From: a virus
Reading direction: 5' to 3' (one strand)
Virus record (IMG/VR): IMGVR_UViG_3300050119_000052
Location: 1 to 53,894 of that record
DNA: 53,894 bases
Positions 8,792 through 16,331 of the stretch are shown one piece after another. Numbering within the stretch: position 1 is the stretch's first letter; each line of letters begins with the position of its first letter. The position numbers and the translations under genes were made by a program. The notes under the pieces were generated by a model. That model worked only from the letters and a program-made list of their open reading frames with translations, was not told the origin of the DNA and searched no databases.

Positions 8792-9693
8792 TGGTCGCGG
8801 TCACGGTCCCGATCGAGGGGACCGCTCATGATTTTGCCTATTGGCCCGGTGCGCCCGTGCTCGACTCGGCGGATCTGTTCGAGTCCTGTTATACGGACGG
8901 CCCTCATGCGACGCCGTTGGCCGACGTCGAAGCGATTCGGGCGACCGGCAAGGGCATTCTCTGGAACCACGAACGGGGCGCCCTGGATTTGTTGGGCGGC
9001 TCGACGGCCGGCACCCTCGCAGCCCAGGAAGCCATGGCGGCGGTCATCGCCGCGGGCACACCGACCGACGGCAGTTGCGCGATCGCGTACTCGGTCGACG
9101 GCAACGTCGGCCCAGCCGACTTCCAGAAAGCCCTCCCAGCGTTCCAGGCGATCAAGCTCGCGCACGGCGGCCGGTTCCTGACCGGCTACTACGGCGACCT
9201 CGCCCTCTACAAGTACTTGAAGGCCGCGGGCTTGGTCCAGACGAAGTGCTGGCTGTCCGCTAGCGCATCGTTCCCCGGCTACGACCCGAACGACCCCGAC
9301 GTCGGCCTGATCCAAACCGTCGGCACCGACATACCGGGCACTGACCGTGACCTCGTAACGGACCTCGCGAACCTTGGAGTTTGGATGACGCAAGTAGATC
9401 TCACCCCCGCATCGATCACGCTCGTCGCCGACGCGGTATGGCATCAGATACTGGTCCCCGCCAGCGAGCCGTACGCCGGCAACGTCTACGGCGACCTGAT
9501 GGTCCGCGCGAACCAGCAACTCGACCCGCTGCTCCCCGCGATCCAAGCCATCGTCACGACGATGACCGACCAGCAGGCCGCGACCCTCGTCGCGCAGATC
9601 CTCGCCGGCCTCGCCGCCCTCCCGCCCGCTGCGACGAAGCAGGACGTCATCGACGCCATCACCGCAACCATCAAGATCGGAGCCACCTCATGA
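8791..9693 (+). CDS. Endolysin with DUF1906/glycoside-hydrolase-like domain
   Basis: The 300-residue protein carries a Rv2525c/DUF1906-like TIM-barrel hydrolase domain: AIAYSVDGNV at residues 91-100, GYYGDLALYKYLKAAG around 132-147, then KCWLSASASFPGY. The domain ends near residue 200, and a helical C-terminal part with repeated Ala/Leu segments could bind the envelope. It lies directly before the holin (4-base overlap), so it is the likely peptidoglycan or cell-wall glycan hydrolase. No classical amidase or lysozyme motif is present. Confidence 0.75.
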   Translation: MVAVTVPIEGTAHDFAYWPGAPVLDSADLFESCYTDGPHATPLADVEAIRATGKGILWNHERGALDLLGGSTAGTLAAQEAMAAVIAAGTPTDGSCAIAYSVDGNVGPADFQKALPAFQAIKLAHGGRFLTGYYGDLALYKYLKAAGLVQTKCWLSASASFPGYDPNDPDVGLIQTVGTDIPGTDRDLVTDLANLGVWMTQVDLTPASITLVADAVWHQILVPASEPYAGNVYGDLMVRANQQLDPLLPAIQAIVTTMTDQQAATLVAQILAGLAALPPAATKQDVIDAITATIKIGATS

Positions 9694-9926
9694 CGATCAG
9701 TTGGGCCACTGTCAAGACCATCGGTGAGCGTGTCGTTGGCGCGTTCGCTGTCGCGTTCCTCGCCGCGTTGCCGGCCACTCTCGCGGGATGGCACGTGAGC
9801 GTATTGGAGAAGGCCGGTTACGCGGGCCTCGCCGCCGCGCTGGCGCTCGTTCAGTCGCTGCTGTGGACCCTGTTCTCCGGTCAGCCGCAGCTAACCCCAG
9901 CGGCCCGCGTAGGCGCAGCCAGGTAG
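9690..9926 (+). CDS. Holin, two membrane segments
   Basis: The 78-residue protein has two hydrophobic helices (AFAVAFLAALPATLAGW and AGYAGLAAALALVQSLLWTLF) with a short turn and a basic tail, the layout of class II actinophage holins. It overlaps the lysin by four bases. It should form membrane lesions that release the lysin. Confidence 0.85.
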   Translation: MTISWATVKTIGERVVGAFAVAFLAALPATLAGWHVSVLEKAGYAGLAAALALVQSLLWTLFSGQPQLTPAARVGAAR

Positions 9927-9928
9927 CC

Positions 9929-10204
9929 ATGCCGTCACGGTTGCAGTCCCTCGGCGCGTACAAGCCGGACCAGTCGAACATCGGCATCTGGCTGTGGATC
10001 GGCCTCGGCGTGCTCGTCATCAGCTACGTGTCACTCGCCGACCTATGGCTACGCCGACACCAGCATGAGTACATGACCACGGAGTACCGCGAGGCGCTCC
10101 AGTCGTGGCTGTGGGGTCCGGTCGTTTGCTTCTTGACGTTCGGTTTCCTCGCCGCGCTGTTCTGGCACTTCTTCATCGCGAAGAACCCGGCAGGCAACGG
10201 ATGA
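9929..10204 (+). CDS. Second lysis-region membrane protein
   Basis: The 91-residue protein has two membrane helices (IGIWLWIGLGVLVISYVSLA and VVCFLTFGFLAALFWHFFIA) separated by a charged loop with RRHQHEY. Adjacent to the holin, it could be a second holin, antiholin or membrane partner. The family is not recognised. Confidence 0.65.
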   Translation: MPSRLQSLGAYKPDQSNIGIWLWIGLGVLVISYVSLADLWLRRHQHEYMTTEYREALQSWLWGPVVCFLTFGFLAALFWHFFIAKNPAGNG

Positions 10205-10692
10205 CTGATCCCGACGCGCATTACATGAAGCAGACGTTCCAGGAGGTCGTCGCCTACCCGCCCCACGGCCCACGCGCGTCCGATCCGTACTACCCGATTT
10301 TCGAGGCCGCGAAGCGCCACCTCGTCCACGTTCTAGGGGTGGGGTGCTGGATCGGCGGGGCCACCCTCGCGCAGATTACGGCGGGCCTACCCGCCGGGCA
10401 TCGGTGCCTCGGTGCCAAGCAGTTGGAGGCGCATCACGCGGTAGCGGAGTTCGCTGGGCTGAATGCGGTCGATTGGCAGAAGGTAGCGGCCGACTTCCCG
10501 CAGGTCGGGATTCATTCCGACGCCGACTTTCTTCGGTTCGCCGAATCAGAAGGCGGCCTATCGATTCTCTGCGACAAACATCATCGGCTCGGCAACACAG
10601 GCATTCATGCTGTGACGTACCCAGTGTGGCTGCTTGACCGCTATGCCCGAGCGGACTGGGAATTCCTGCCCGTTCAACCGCCTCACGTGTGA
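10201..10692 (+). CDS. HNH-like endonuclease of the lysis region
   Basis: The 163-residue protein has an HNH-like core in its C-terminal half: LEAHHAVAEFA around residue 80, then SILCDKHHRLG near residue 130 followed by TGIHAVTYPVW. The paired HH motifs fit a zinc or metal-dependent His-Me finger. The family occurs in actinophages close to lysis genes. It overlaps both neighbours by four bases. Activity is inferred from the motif only. Confidence 0.6.
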   Translation: MTDPDAHYMKQTFQEVVAYPPHGPRASDPYYPIFEAAKRHLVHVLGVGCWIGGATLAQITAGLPAGHRCLGAKQLEAHHAVAEFAGLNAVDWQKVAADFPQVGIHSDADFLRFAESEGGLSILCDKHHRLGNTGIHAVTYPVWLLDRYARADWEFLPVQPPHV

Positions 10693-10868
10693 CTGATCCG
10701 CGTTGCCGATTCACACCCAGGGACGAATGGGATTCGGCGTGGCTCCGGGGCATCCGCGTCATCGACGCACCCGAACTGACGAACACCGACCGCGAATGGC
10801 TGAACGAGCACTTGGAGCTCGCAGCGTCACGGGACAGGTACCGCACATCTAAAAGGGGAATCAGTTGA
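10689..10868 (+). CDS. Small charged protein between HNH-like and protease genes
   Basis: A 59-residue frame starts at GTG overlapping the previous stop and ends by overlapping the TTG of the protease gene. The sequence is charged and helical (TNTDREWLNEHLELAASRDR). Tight overlaps on both sides support translation. No family is recognised. Confidence 0.5.
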   Translation: MTDPRCRFTPRDEWDSAWLRGIRVIDAPELTNTDREWLNEHLELAASRDRYRTSKRGIS

Positions 10869-11719
10869 GTCAGCACAAGTATGGGTGGATCCCGACCCCG
10901 GAGGCTGAGAAGGCGCTTGCGCCGACGCGGCTGTTCGACGCGAGCAAGCCGCTCCCTGCGTCGGTGGATCTGCGCACGTCGGGGTTCATGCCGCCCGTCT
11001 ACGACCAGGGCCAGCTCGGTTCCTGCACCGCGAATGGTGGGGCTGGGGCGATCGCCTACGACCTCGCGAAGCAAGGCCAGCCCGGGTTCATGCCGAGTCG
11101 CTTGTTCATCTACTACAACGAGCGGGTCCTCGGCGGCGACGTCGACCAGGACGGCGGGGCGACGATCACCCAAGACGCCGCCGCGATGAACAAGTGGGGT
11201 GCCTGCCCGGAAACCCCCGACGACCCGTACGACATCGCCAAGTTCACCGTCAAGCCATCCAAGAAAGCGTATTCGGATGGGCTCCTTCGCCGGTCGGTGG
11301 ACTACCAGCAGGTCCAGCAGTCGGAACAGGCCATCAGGAGTGTCCTCGCGGATGGCATTCCGGTGCTGATCGGGTTCACCGTGTACGACACGTTCGAGTC
11401 CCAGGCCGTCGCCGAGAACGGGATCGTGCCGATGCCCCAGTCGGACGAGCAGGTCCTCGGCGGCCATTGTGTCCTGGTCGTGGGTTACGAGCAGCTCAAC
11501 GGGGAGCCGTACTGGATCGCCCGGAACTCTTGGGGTCCGGGTTGGGGCGACCAGGGCTACTTCTACTTCCCGAAGCAGTACCTACTCGACAACCAGCTCG
11601 CATCGGACTTTTGGACGATTCAGACGGTCTCGGCGCCGAACAACGGCGACCCGGCACCACACACCGACTGGCTCGACCGCATCGCCGACGACATCTGGCA
11701 CTTCGTAGAGAAGGTCTGA
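10865..11719 (+). CDS. Papain-like (C1A) cysteine protease
   Basis: The 284-residue protein starts at TTG behind AAAAGGGGAATC. All catalytic landmarks of clan CA family C1 are visible: oxyanion Gln and nucleophile in QGQLGSCTA (Cys54), GGHCVLVVGY with His201, and ARNSWGPGWGDQGYF with Asn221. There is no signal peptide and no long inhibitory propeptide. It sits between lysis genes and adhesion proteins, so it may cut peptides during entry or lysis, or process a tail protein. Phage-coded papain-like enzymes with a full triad are uncommon. Confidence 0.85.
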   Translation: MSQHKYGWIPTPEAEKALAPTRLFDASKPLPASVDLRTSGFMPPVYDQGQLGSCTANGGAGAIAYDLAKQGQPGFMPSRLFIYYNERVLGGDVDQDGGATITQDAAAMNKWGACPETPDDPYDIAKFTVKPSKKAYSDGLLRRSVDYQQVQQSEQAIRSVLADGIPVLIGFTVYDTFESQAVAENGIVPMPQSDEQVLGGHCVLVVGYEQLNGEPYWIARNSWGPGWGDQGYFYFPKQYLLDNQLASDFWTIQTVSAPNNGDPAPHTDWLDRIADDIWHFVEKV

Positions 11720-11720
11720 C

Positions 11721-13226
11721 ATGCCATTGACCAGCGCGCAACTCGCCGCGTTGCAAGCCGAAGCGAAGGCCGCGACCGTTGCCGCCACTGCCGCGATCGG
11801 CGCAGCGTCAGCAGCCGCATCCGCGGCGAGCACTCTCACGGTGACCGTCAGTGGTCTCACTGCGGATCCGACACCTGCGCCGCCTCCACCGCCGGTCACC
11901 TCGTATGCGGTGACCGGGCTCGCCGCAGTGGTCGGCCCGGGCGCAGGTCAGATCACCGTCAGTTGGACGAATCCGACCCCGGCGCCGACGAGCGTCGACA
12001 TCGGCCGTAACGGTGTCGAATCCGGTGGTGGCGCACCGAACTGGTCGGGCACCATGACGGGCGCCCCGGTGACGGTGACGTTCAACAACTTGGCGACCGC
12101 CTTCGAATACGAGTTCACGATCACCCCGGTGCAGGCGTCCGGTGCGGGCACTCCGAGCACGGTGCAGTGCGAGATCCCCGCAGTGACTCCTACCCCGACG
12201 CCGACTCCTACACCCACGCCGACTCCTACGCCGAGCGGGACGACGCTGCCGTTCAGTGTGGGCGTCTACGTCGGCGACCCGCCCACTGCGGCGGCGATGA
12301 GCGGCTACGACACGTGGCTCGGGCACCCGACCGGGTTCGTGACCATCTTTCCGGGCCACTACGACGACCCGTCGACGATGGACCCGACGGGCGAGATGGC
12401 TCCGGTGTTGGCGGCCGGCAAGATCCCGATCGTGCAGTGCGAGCTGGTCATCTTCCAGGACGCCGGGGAGACGTGGCGCAACGGCATCAACGCCGCCAGT
12501 TCAACTGGCGACACGTACGGTCAGCGAGCCACGAAATGGGCCACGAATGTTGCCGCCGCGATGAAGGCCGCGAACATGGCCGACGTTCCGGTGCCGGTTC
12601 GGCTGATGAGCGAAGCCAACAACGCCAGCGCCGATGGCAGCGATAGCGGAGCAGCGGTCAACCAGTACAGCAGTACTGACGTCGCGCTCTACATCGCGTT
12701 CTTCAAGGGCGCCTACACACTGATGAAGGCCGCCAACCCGAACCTGATCATCCTGGCCGACTGGTCCTACGACCCGACCGGCGCGAGCCTGACCGTCCTC
12801 TACCCCGGTGATGGGTTCTGCGACGGCATCGGCATGGACTACTACGACTTCCTCTACCCGTGGGGGTCCGGGTTCACGACCCAAGCCGCGCAGGTCGCGA
12901 CGAACTTCGGTGGCTACCAGGGCGGCGCTGGTTACCAGTCGTACATCACCTGGGCGCAAGGCAAGGGATTGTGGTTCTTCATCCCCGAGTTCGGTATCGG
13001 GTGGACGAGTGCACCGCCGACCGACCAGAACGCGCTCGCCTGGCAAACCATGTTCGAGGCGCTCGAGGCCAGCGCGGCAGCGGGCGGCAAGATCGGCGGC
13101 GTCAGCTTCTGGGAGACCGCTTACCCGGGCGGCAACATGGCCGGCAATTCGTCGGTGCCGTTGTCGCAGGCCGCGTATCTGGCGACGTTCGGTTCGCTGC
13201 CCTCCGCGCCCTGGCCGCGGGCGTAG
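11721..13226 (+). CDS. Tail-associated protein with FN3-like and glycoside hydrolase domains; C-terminus out of frame
   Basis: The 501-residue product has an Ala-rich helix (1-35), a fibronectin-III-like sandwich (about 55-150), a PTPTPT linker (153-172) and a (beta/alpha)8 hydrolase-like domain (174 to the end). RLMSEANN (Glu298) and FFIPEFGIG (Glu423) look like the acid/base and nucleophile of a clan GH-A/GH26-like enzyme. A conserved-looking tail, VVDFYGLLRADGSAKPALTAF, continues in the -1 frame to the stop at 13291, so the gene seems to shift frame near 13196-13215, by mutation, sequencing error or recoding. Confidence 0.75.
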   Translation: MPLTSAQLAALQAEAKAATVAATAAIGAASAAASAASTLTVTVSGLTADPTPAPPPPPVTSYAVTGLAAVVGPGAGQITVSWTNPTPAPTSVDIGRNGVESGGGAPNWSGTMTGAPVTVTFNNLATAFEYEFTITPVQASGAGTPSTVQCEIPAVTPTPTPTPTPTPTPTPSGTTLPFSVGVYVGDPPTAAAMSGYDTWLGHPTGFVTIFPGHYDDPSTMDPTGEMAPVLAAGKIPIVQCELVIFQDAGETWRNGINAASSTGDTYGQRATKWATNVAAAMKAANMADVPVPVRLMSEANNASADGSDSGAAVNQYSSTDVALYIAFFKGAYTLMKAANPNLIILADWSYDPTGASLTVLYPGDGFCDGIGMDYYDFLYPWGSGFTTQAAQVATNFGGYQGGAGYQSYITWAQGKGLWFFIPEFGIGWTSAPPTDQNALAWQTMFEALEASAAAGGKIGGVSFWETAYPGGNMAGNSSVPLSQAAYLATFGSLPSAPWPRA

Positions 13227-13323
13227 TCGACTTCTACGGGCTGCTGCGAGCCGATGGCAGCGCAAAGCCCGCGCTCACCGCTTTCGCCTAATACCCACCC
13301 ATGCCCTGAAAGGGAGTTCGGCT

Positions 13324-13647
13324 ATGCCGCTAAAAGTAACCCGCATCAGCACCAATGAGGACGGGTCGCCGCACTACCACTACGAGCAGGACCCGCCCGA
13401 CCCGTCGAAGCCAGTTGTGTTCACCGGACCCGTGAAGGGACCGATCACCCTGCTCGACGGCACCACGTACGAGGTGTCGCCGGACTTCATCGAGGTTCAG
13501 TCCCACGAACATGCGGGCGAGTTGTCGCATCACATCGGGGTGCGGCACGAAACCGACGGTCACCCGCTGCACACCGACGGTGAGCCGTTCGTGCACGAAT
13601 GCACCGACGCTTGCGGCCCCGCCAATCGCCAGAAGGTGAGCAAGTAA
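13324..13647 (+). CDS. Small His-rich protein of the adhesin operon
   Basis: The 107-residue protein starts at ATG behind GAAAGGGAG. It contains many His residues (HYHYEQDPP, HEHAGELSHH, HPLHTDGEPFVHE) and two Cys near the end (HECTDACG), consistent with metal binding. Its stop overlaps the next ATG. No family is recognised; neighbours suggest a virion or tail role. Confidence 0.55.
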   Translation: MPLKVTRISTNEDGSPHYHYEQDPPDPSKPVVFTGPVKGPITLLDGTTYEVSPDFIEVQSHEHAGELSHHIGVRHETDGHPLHTDGEPFVHECTDACGPANRQKVSK

Positions 13648-14018
13648 TGGCTCTCGCATCCTCGGCCGCGGAGAACGCGGCCCTCAACGGCATCGCGGGT
13701 GTCGGCTCGACGAACACCGTCCCCGACATGAGCCTGCACACCGCAACCCCCGGTACTACGGGGGCGTCGGAGAACGCCAACTCGGGTTCGTACGCCCGGC
13801 AGGCGGTGTCGTGGAACGTGGCGTCCGGTGGGTCGATGACGAACTCGAACACGCAGACGTTCACCACGGCGGGTTCGGTCGCGGTGTCGTACATCGGGAC
13901 CTGGTCGTCGGCGACGTATGCGGGTGGCACGTACGCCATCGGCGCGGCCCTGAACTCGTCGGTGACGGCTACGTCGATCGTGATCGCGTCTGGCGCGGCG
14001 TCGTTCTCGGCGTCGTGA
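13647..14018 (+). CDS. Small beta-structured tail protein
   Basis: The 123-residue protein begins MALASSAAENAALNGIAG, followed by SLHTATPGTTGASE, a signature of a widespread actinophage virion protein family that sits next to tail fibres. The remainder is a Thr/Ser/Gly beta fold. It overlaps the His-rich gene by one base pair of the stop. Its likely role is a fibre connector or tip component. Confidence 0.6.
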   Translation: MALASSAAENAALNGIAGVGSTNTVPDMSLHTATPGTTGASENANSGSYARQAVSWNVASGGSMTNSNTQTFTTAGSVAVSYIGTWSSATYAGGTYAIGAALNSSVTATSIVIASGAASFSAS

Positions 14019-14061
14019 CGAGCGCCCGCTGACCGTTACCGCCCGCGAGAGGCGGTGAACT

Positions 14062-16323
14062 GTGGCTGTTGCATTCGACGCGGTCGGCCCGTCAGCGGCG
14101 GGCACCGACACGTTCGTCTTTTCCGGCACGACCGGCTCACTCACGTGGTCGCACACTGTCGGCGCGGCCGGCACCAACCGCTGCTTGTTCGTCGCTGTCT
14201 CCTTCGGTAACGAGGGGGGCAGCGACGCCTCGACGGCGGTCACCGTCACCTATGCCGGTGTGTCCATGACGAGTATCGGCGTGGTCCACGCCGACAACTC
14301 CACGGTCGGTTTCGTTCAATTGTTCGGTCTCGTCGCGCCTGCGACCGGCGCGAACAACGTCGTCGTTTCCGTCACTGGCATTCCGACAGCGGCGACGGAC
14401 AACAACACGATCATCGGCGGGTCGGTCAGCTTCACTGGCGTCAACCAGACGACCGGGTGGGGCACAGGCGTCACCGCCTACGGCAACTCGGCCGCTCCCA
14501 GCGCCGCCGTCACGGGCGGCTCGACGTCGGAGATGGTCATCGACGCCGTCACCAGCGGTACCGGTGGCACCACCTCGACTCAGACGAACCGCTGGACGCT
14601 CAACGCGAACACCTATTCCGGGGCGGGTAACTCGGCTTCTTCGACAGCGGCCGGTAGCGCCTCGAGCGTCACCATGTCGTACTCGATCACCAGCGACTAC
14701 TGGGGGATCGTCGCGTGCCGCGTCGAAGCGGCCAGCGGCACGATCACGGCTACGGGTTCGATCACCTTGTCGGGTGCCGACGTCTGGGACGAGCCGGCCA
14801 GCGGCAGCCTCACACTCACGGGCGCGGCGTCCACTTCCGGGCGGGCGACCGCGTCGGGGGCACTGTCGCTCAGCGGTGCCGGCACCTGGAACGAGCCGGC
14901 CAGCGGTAGTTTGTCGCTCGCCGGTACAACGACGTGGAACGAACCCTCTAACGATTCGCTCTCCTTGTCCGGCGCCGCGTCCAGCGTCGCCCACGCGACC
15001 GCGTTAGGCAGCCTGTCCCTCACGGGTGCAGCGACCTGGTCGACCGGTTCGGCCGGATCCGTTACCTTCTCCGGCGCCGCATCGGGTGCAACGGAACCGA
15101 CCGCAGCCGGCGCGCTGACTCTCAGCGGCGCCGCCACGTGGGACGAACCCGCCAGCGGCTCACTGTCGCTATCCGCCGCATCGACCTGGTCGGAACCAGC
15201 GTCGGGGTCGCTCAGCCTGACCGGCGCCGTCAACAACGCCATCACCGCGGCCGGTGCACTGACCCTCACGGGTGCCGCCACCTGGTCCGAGCAGCCAACT
15301 GATTCGCTGTCTCTCACGGGGGCCGCGTCGGCGACTGGGAACCCCGCCGCCGCTGGCAGCCTGTCGCTGGCCGGTGCCGCTACGTGGAACGCCACCGCCG
15401 CCGGTTCCCTATCACTGTCGGGCGCGTCGACCTGGTCCGAGCAACCATCCGGCGCTATCACCCTGTCCGGTGCGGGCACCTGGACCGAACCCGCCAGCGG
15501 CGCTATCACGCTCACAGGTGCGACCACCTGGTCCGAGCAGCCATCCGGCAGTCTGACCTTCAGCGGGTCCGCATCGGGTAAGGCGGAACCGACCGCCGCC
15601 GGCAGCGTCACGCTGTCCGGGGACGTCAACAACGCCATCATCACCACCGGTTCGTTGTCCCTTACCGGCGCCGCATCGGCGAGCGGCGAACCGACCGGCA
15701 GCGGCTCAGTCACCCTCACCGGCTCATCGACGTGGGACGAACCGGCGAGCGGTGCGATCAGCCTGGCCGGTTCGGCCACGATCACCCAAACCACCACCGC
15801 GTCGGGTTCGGTCACACTGACCAGCACCGCGTCGGAGTTCGTGACCCCGTCGGCGGCTGGGTCGGTTGTTCTCTCCGGTGCCGCTCTCGCCTACACCACG
15901 ACCACCACCGCCGGGGCGATCACACTAACCGGGGTCGCAGCACCGTACGTTCCCGCAACCGCGTCCGGGTCGATAACCCTCACCGGGACGGCGACTGTCG
16001 CCTCGGCGACACTCACCAAGGTCACGGTCACCGGAGACTTCAACAACACCGCACTAAGCAACGCGATTGGCACGGTGGCGTTCACACCGTCGAGCCCCCT
16101 ACGCGCACCGGCAGCAGGGATATTCGTCGTCCCGTCCACGAAGATCATCCAACTGGCCAACGGCGCGTTCGCGGTGCAGCTGATAGCGACCGACAACCCG
16201 GGGTTGACCCCGCCTGGTTGGACGTATTACTGCGAGATCCGGGTCACCGGGTCACCCGTCAAGTACTTCACGTTCAGCCTGCCGTCCGCACCTTCACCGG
16301 TCGACCTTTCGACTCTGATCTAG
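14062..16323 (+). CDS. Adhesion protein with long tandem GSLSLSGAATW repeats
   Basis: The 753-residue product starts at GTG behind GAGAGGCGG. Residues 1-225 form a beta-sandwich-like head. Residues about 230-645 contain more than twenty degenerate repeats of 14-17 residues with the consensus SGSLSLSGAATWxEP, a pattern expected for a stacked beta-solenoid or fibre shaft. Residues 651-753 form a module (VTVTGDFNNT to STLI) that is clearly related to the first 100 residues of the next protein. There is no enzymatic motif. It is probably a tail fibre or host-binding shaft. Confidence 0.75.
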   Translation: MAVAFDAVGPSAAGTDTFVFSGTTGSLTWSHTVGAAGTNRCLFVAVSFGNEGGSDASTAVTVTYAGVSMTSIGVVHADNSTVGFVQLFGLVAPATGANNVVVSVTGIPTAATDNNTIIGGSVSFTGVNQTTGWGTGVTAYGNSAAPSAAVTGGSTSEMVIDAVTSGTGGTTSTQTNRWTLNANTYSGAGNSASSTAAGSASSVTMSYSITSDYWGIVACRVEAASGTITATGSITLSGADVWDEPASGSLTLTGAASTSGRATASGALSLSGAGTWNEPASGSLSLAGTTTWNEPSNDSLSLSGAASSVAHATALGSLSLTGAATWSTGSAGSVTFSGAASGATEPTAAGALTLSGAATWDEPASGSLSLSAASTWSEPASGSLSLTGAVNNAITAAGALTLTGAATWSEQPTDSLSLTGAASATGNPAAAGSLSLAGAATWNATAAGSLSLSGASTWSEQPSGAITLSGAGTWTEPASGAITLTGATTWSEQPSGSLTFSGSASGKAEPTAAGSVTLSGDVNNAIITTGSLSLTGAASASGEPTGSGSVTLTGSSTWDEPASGAISLAGSATITQTTTASGSVTLTSTASEFVTPSAAGSVVLSGAALAYTTTTTAGAITLTGVAAPYVPATASGSITLTGTATVASATLTKVTVTGDFNNTALSNAIGTVAFTPSSPLRAPAAGIFVVPSTKIIQLANGAFAVQLIATDNPGLTPPGWTYYCEIRVTGSPVKYFTFSLPSAPSPVDLSTLI

Positions 16324-16331
16324 GGAGCATC

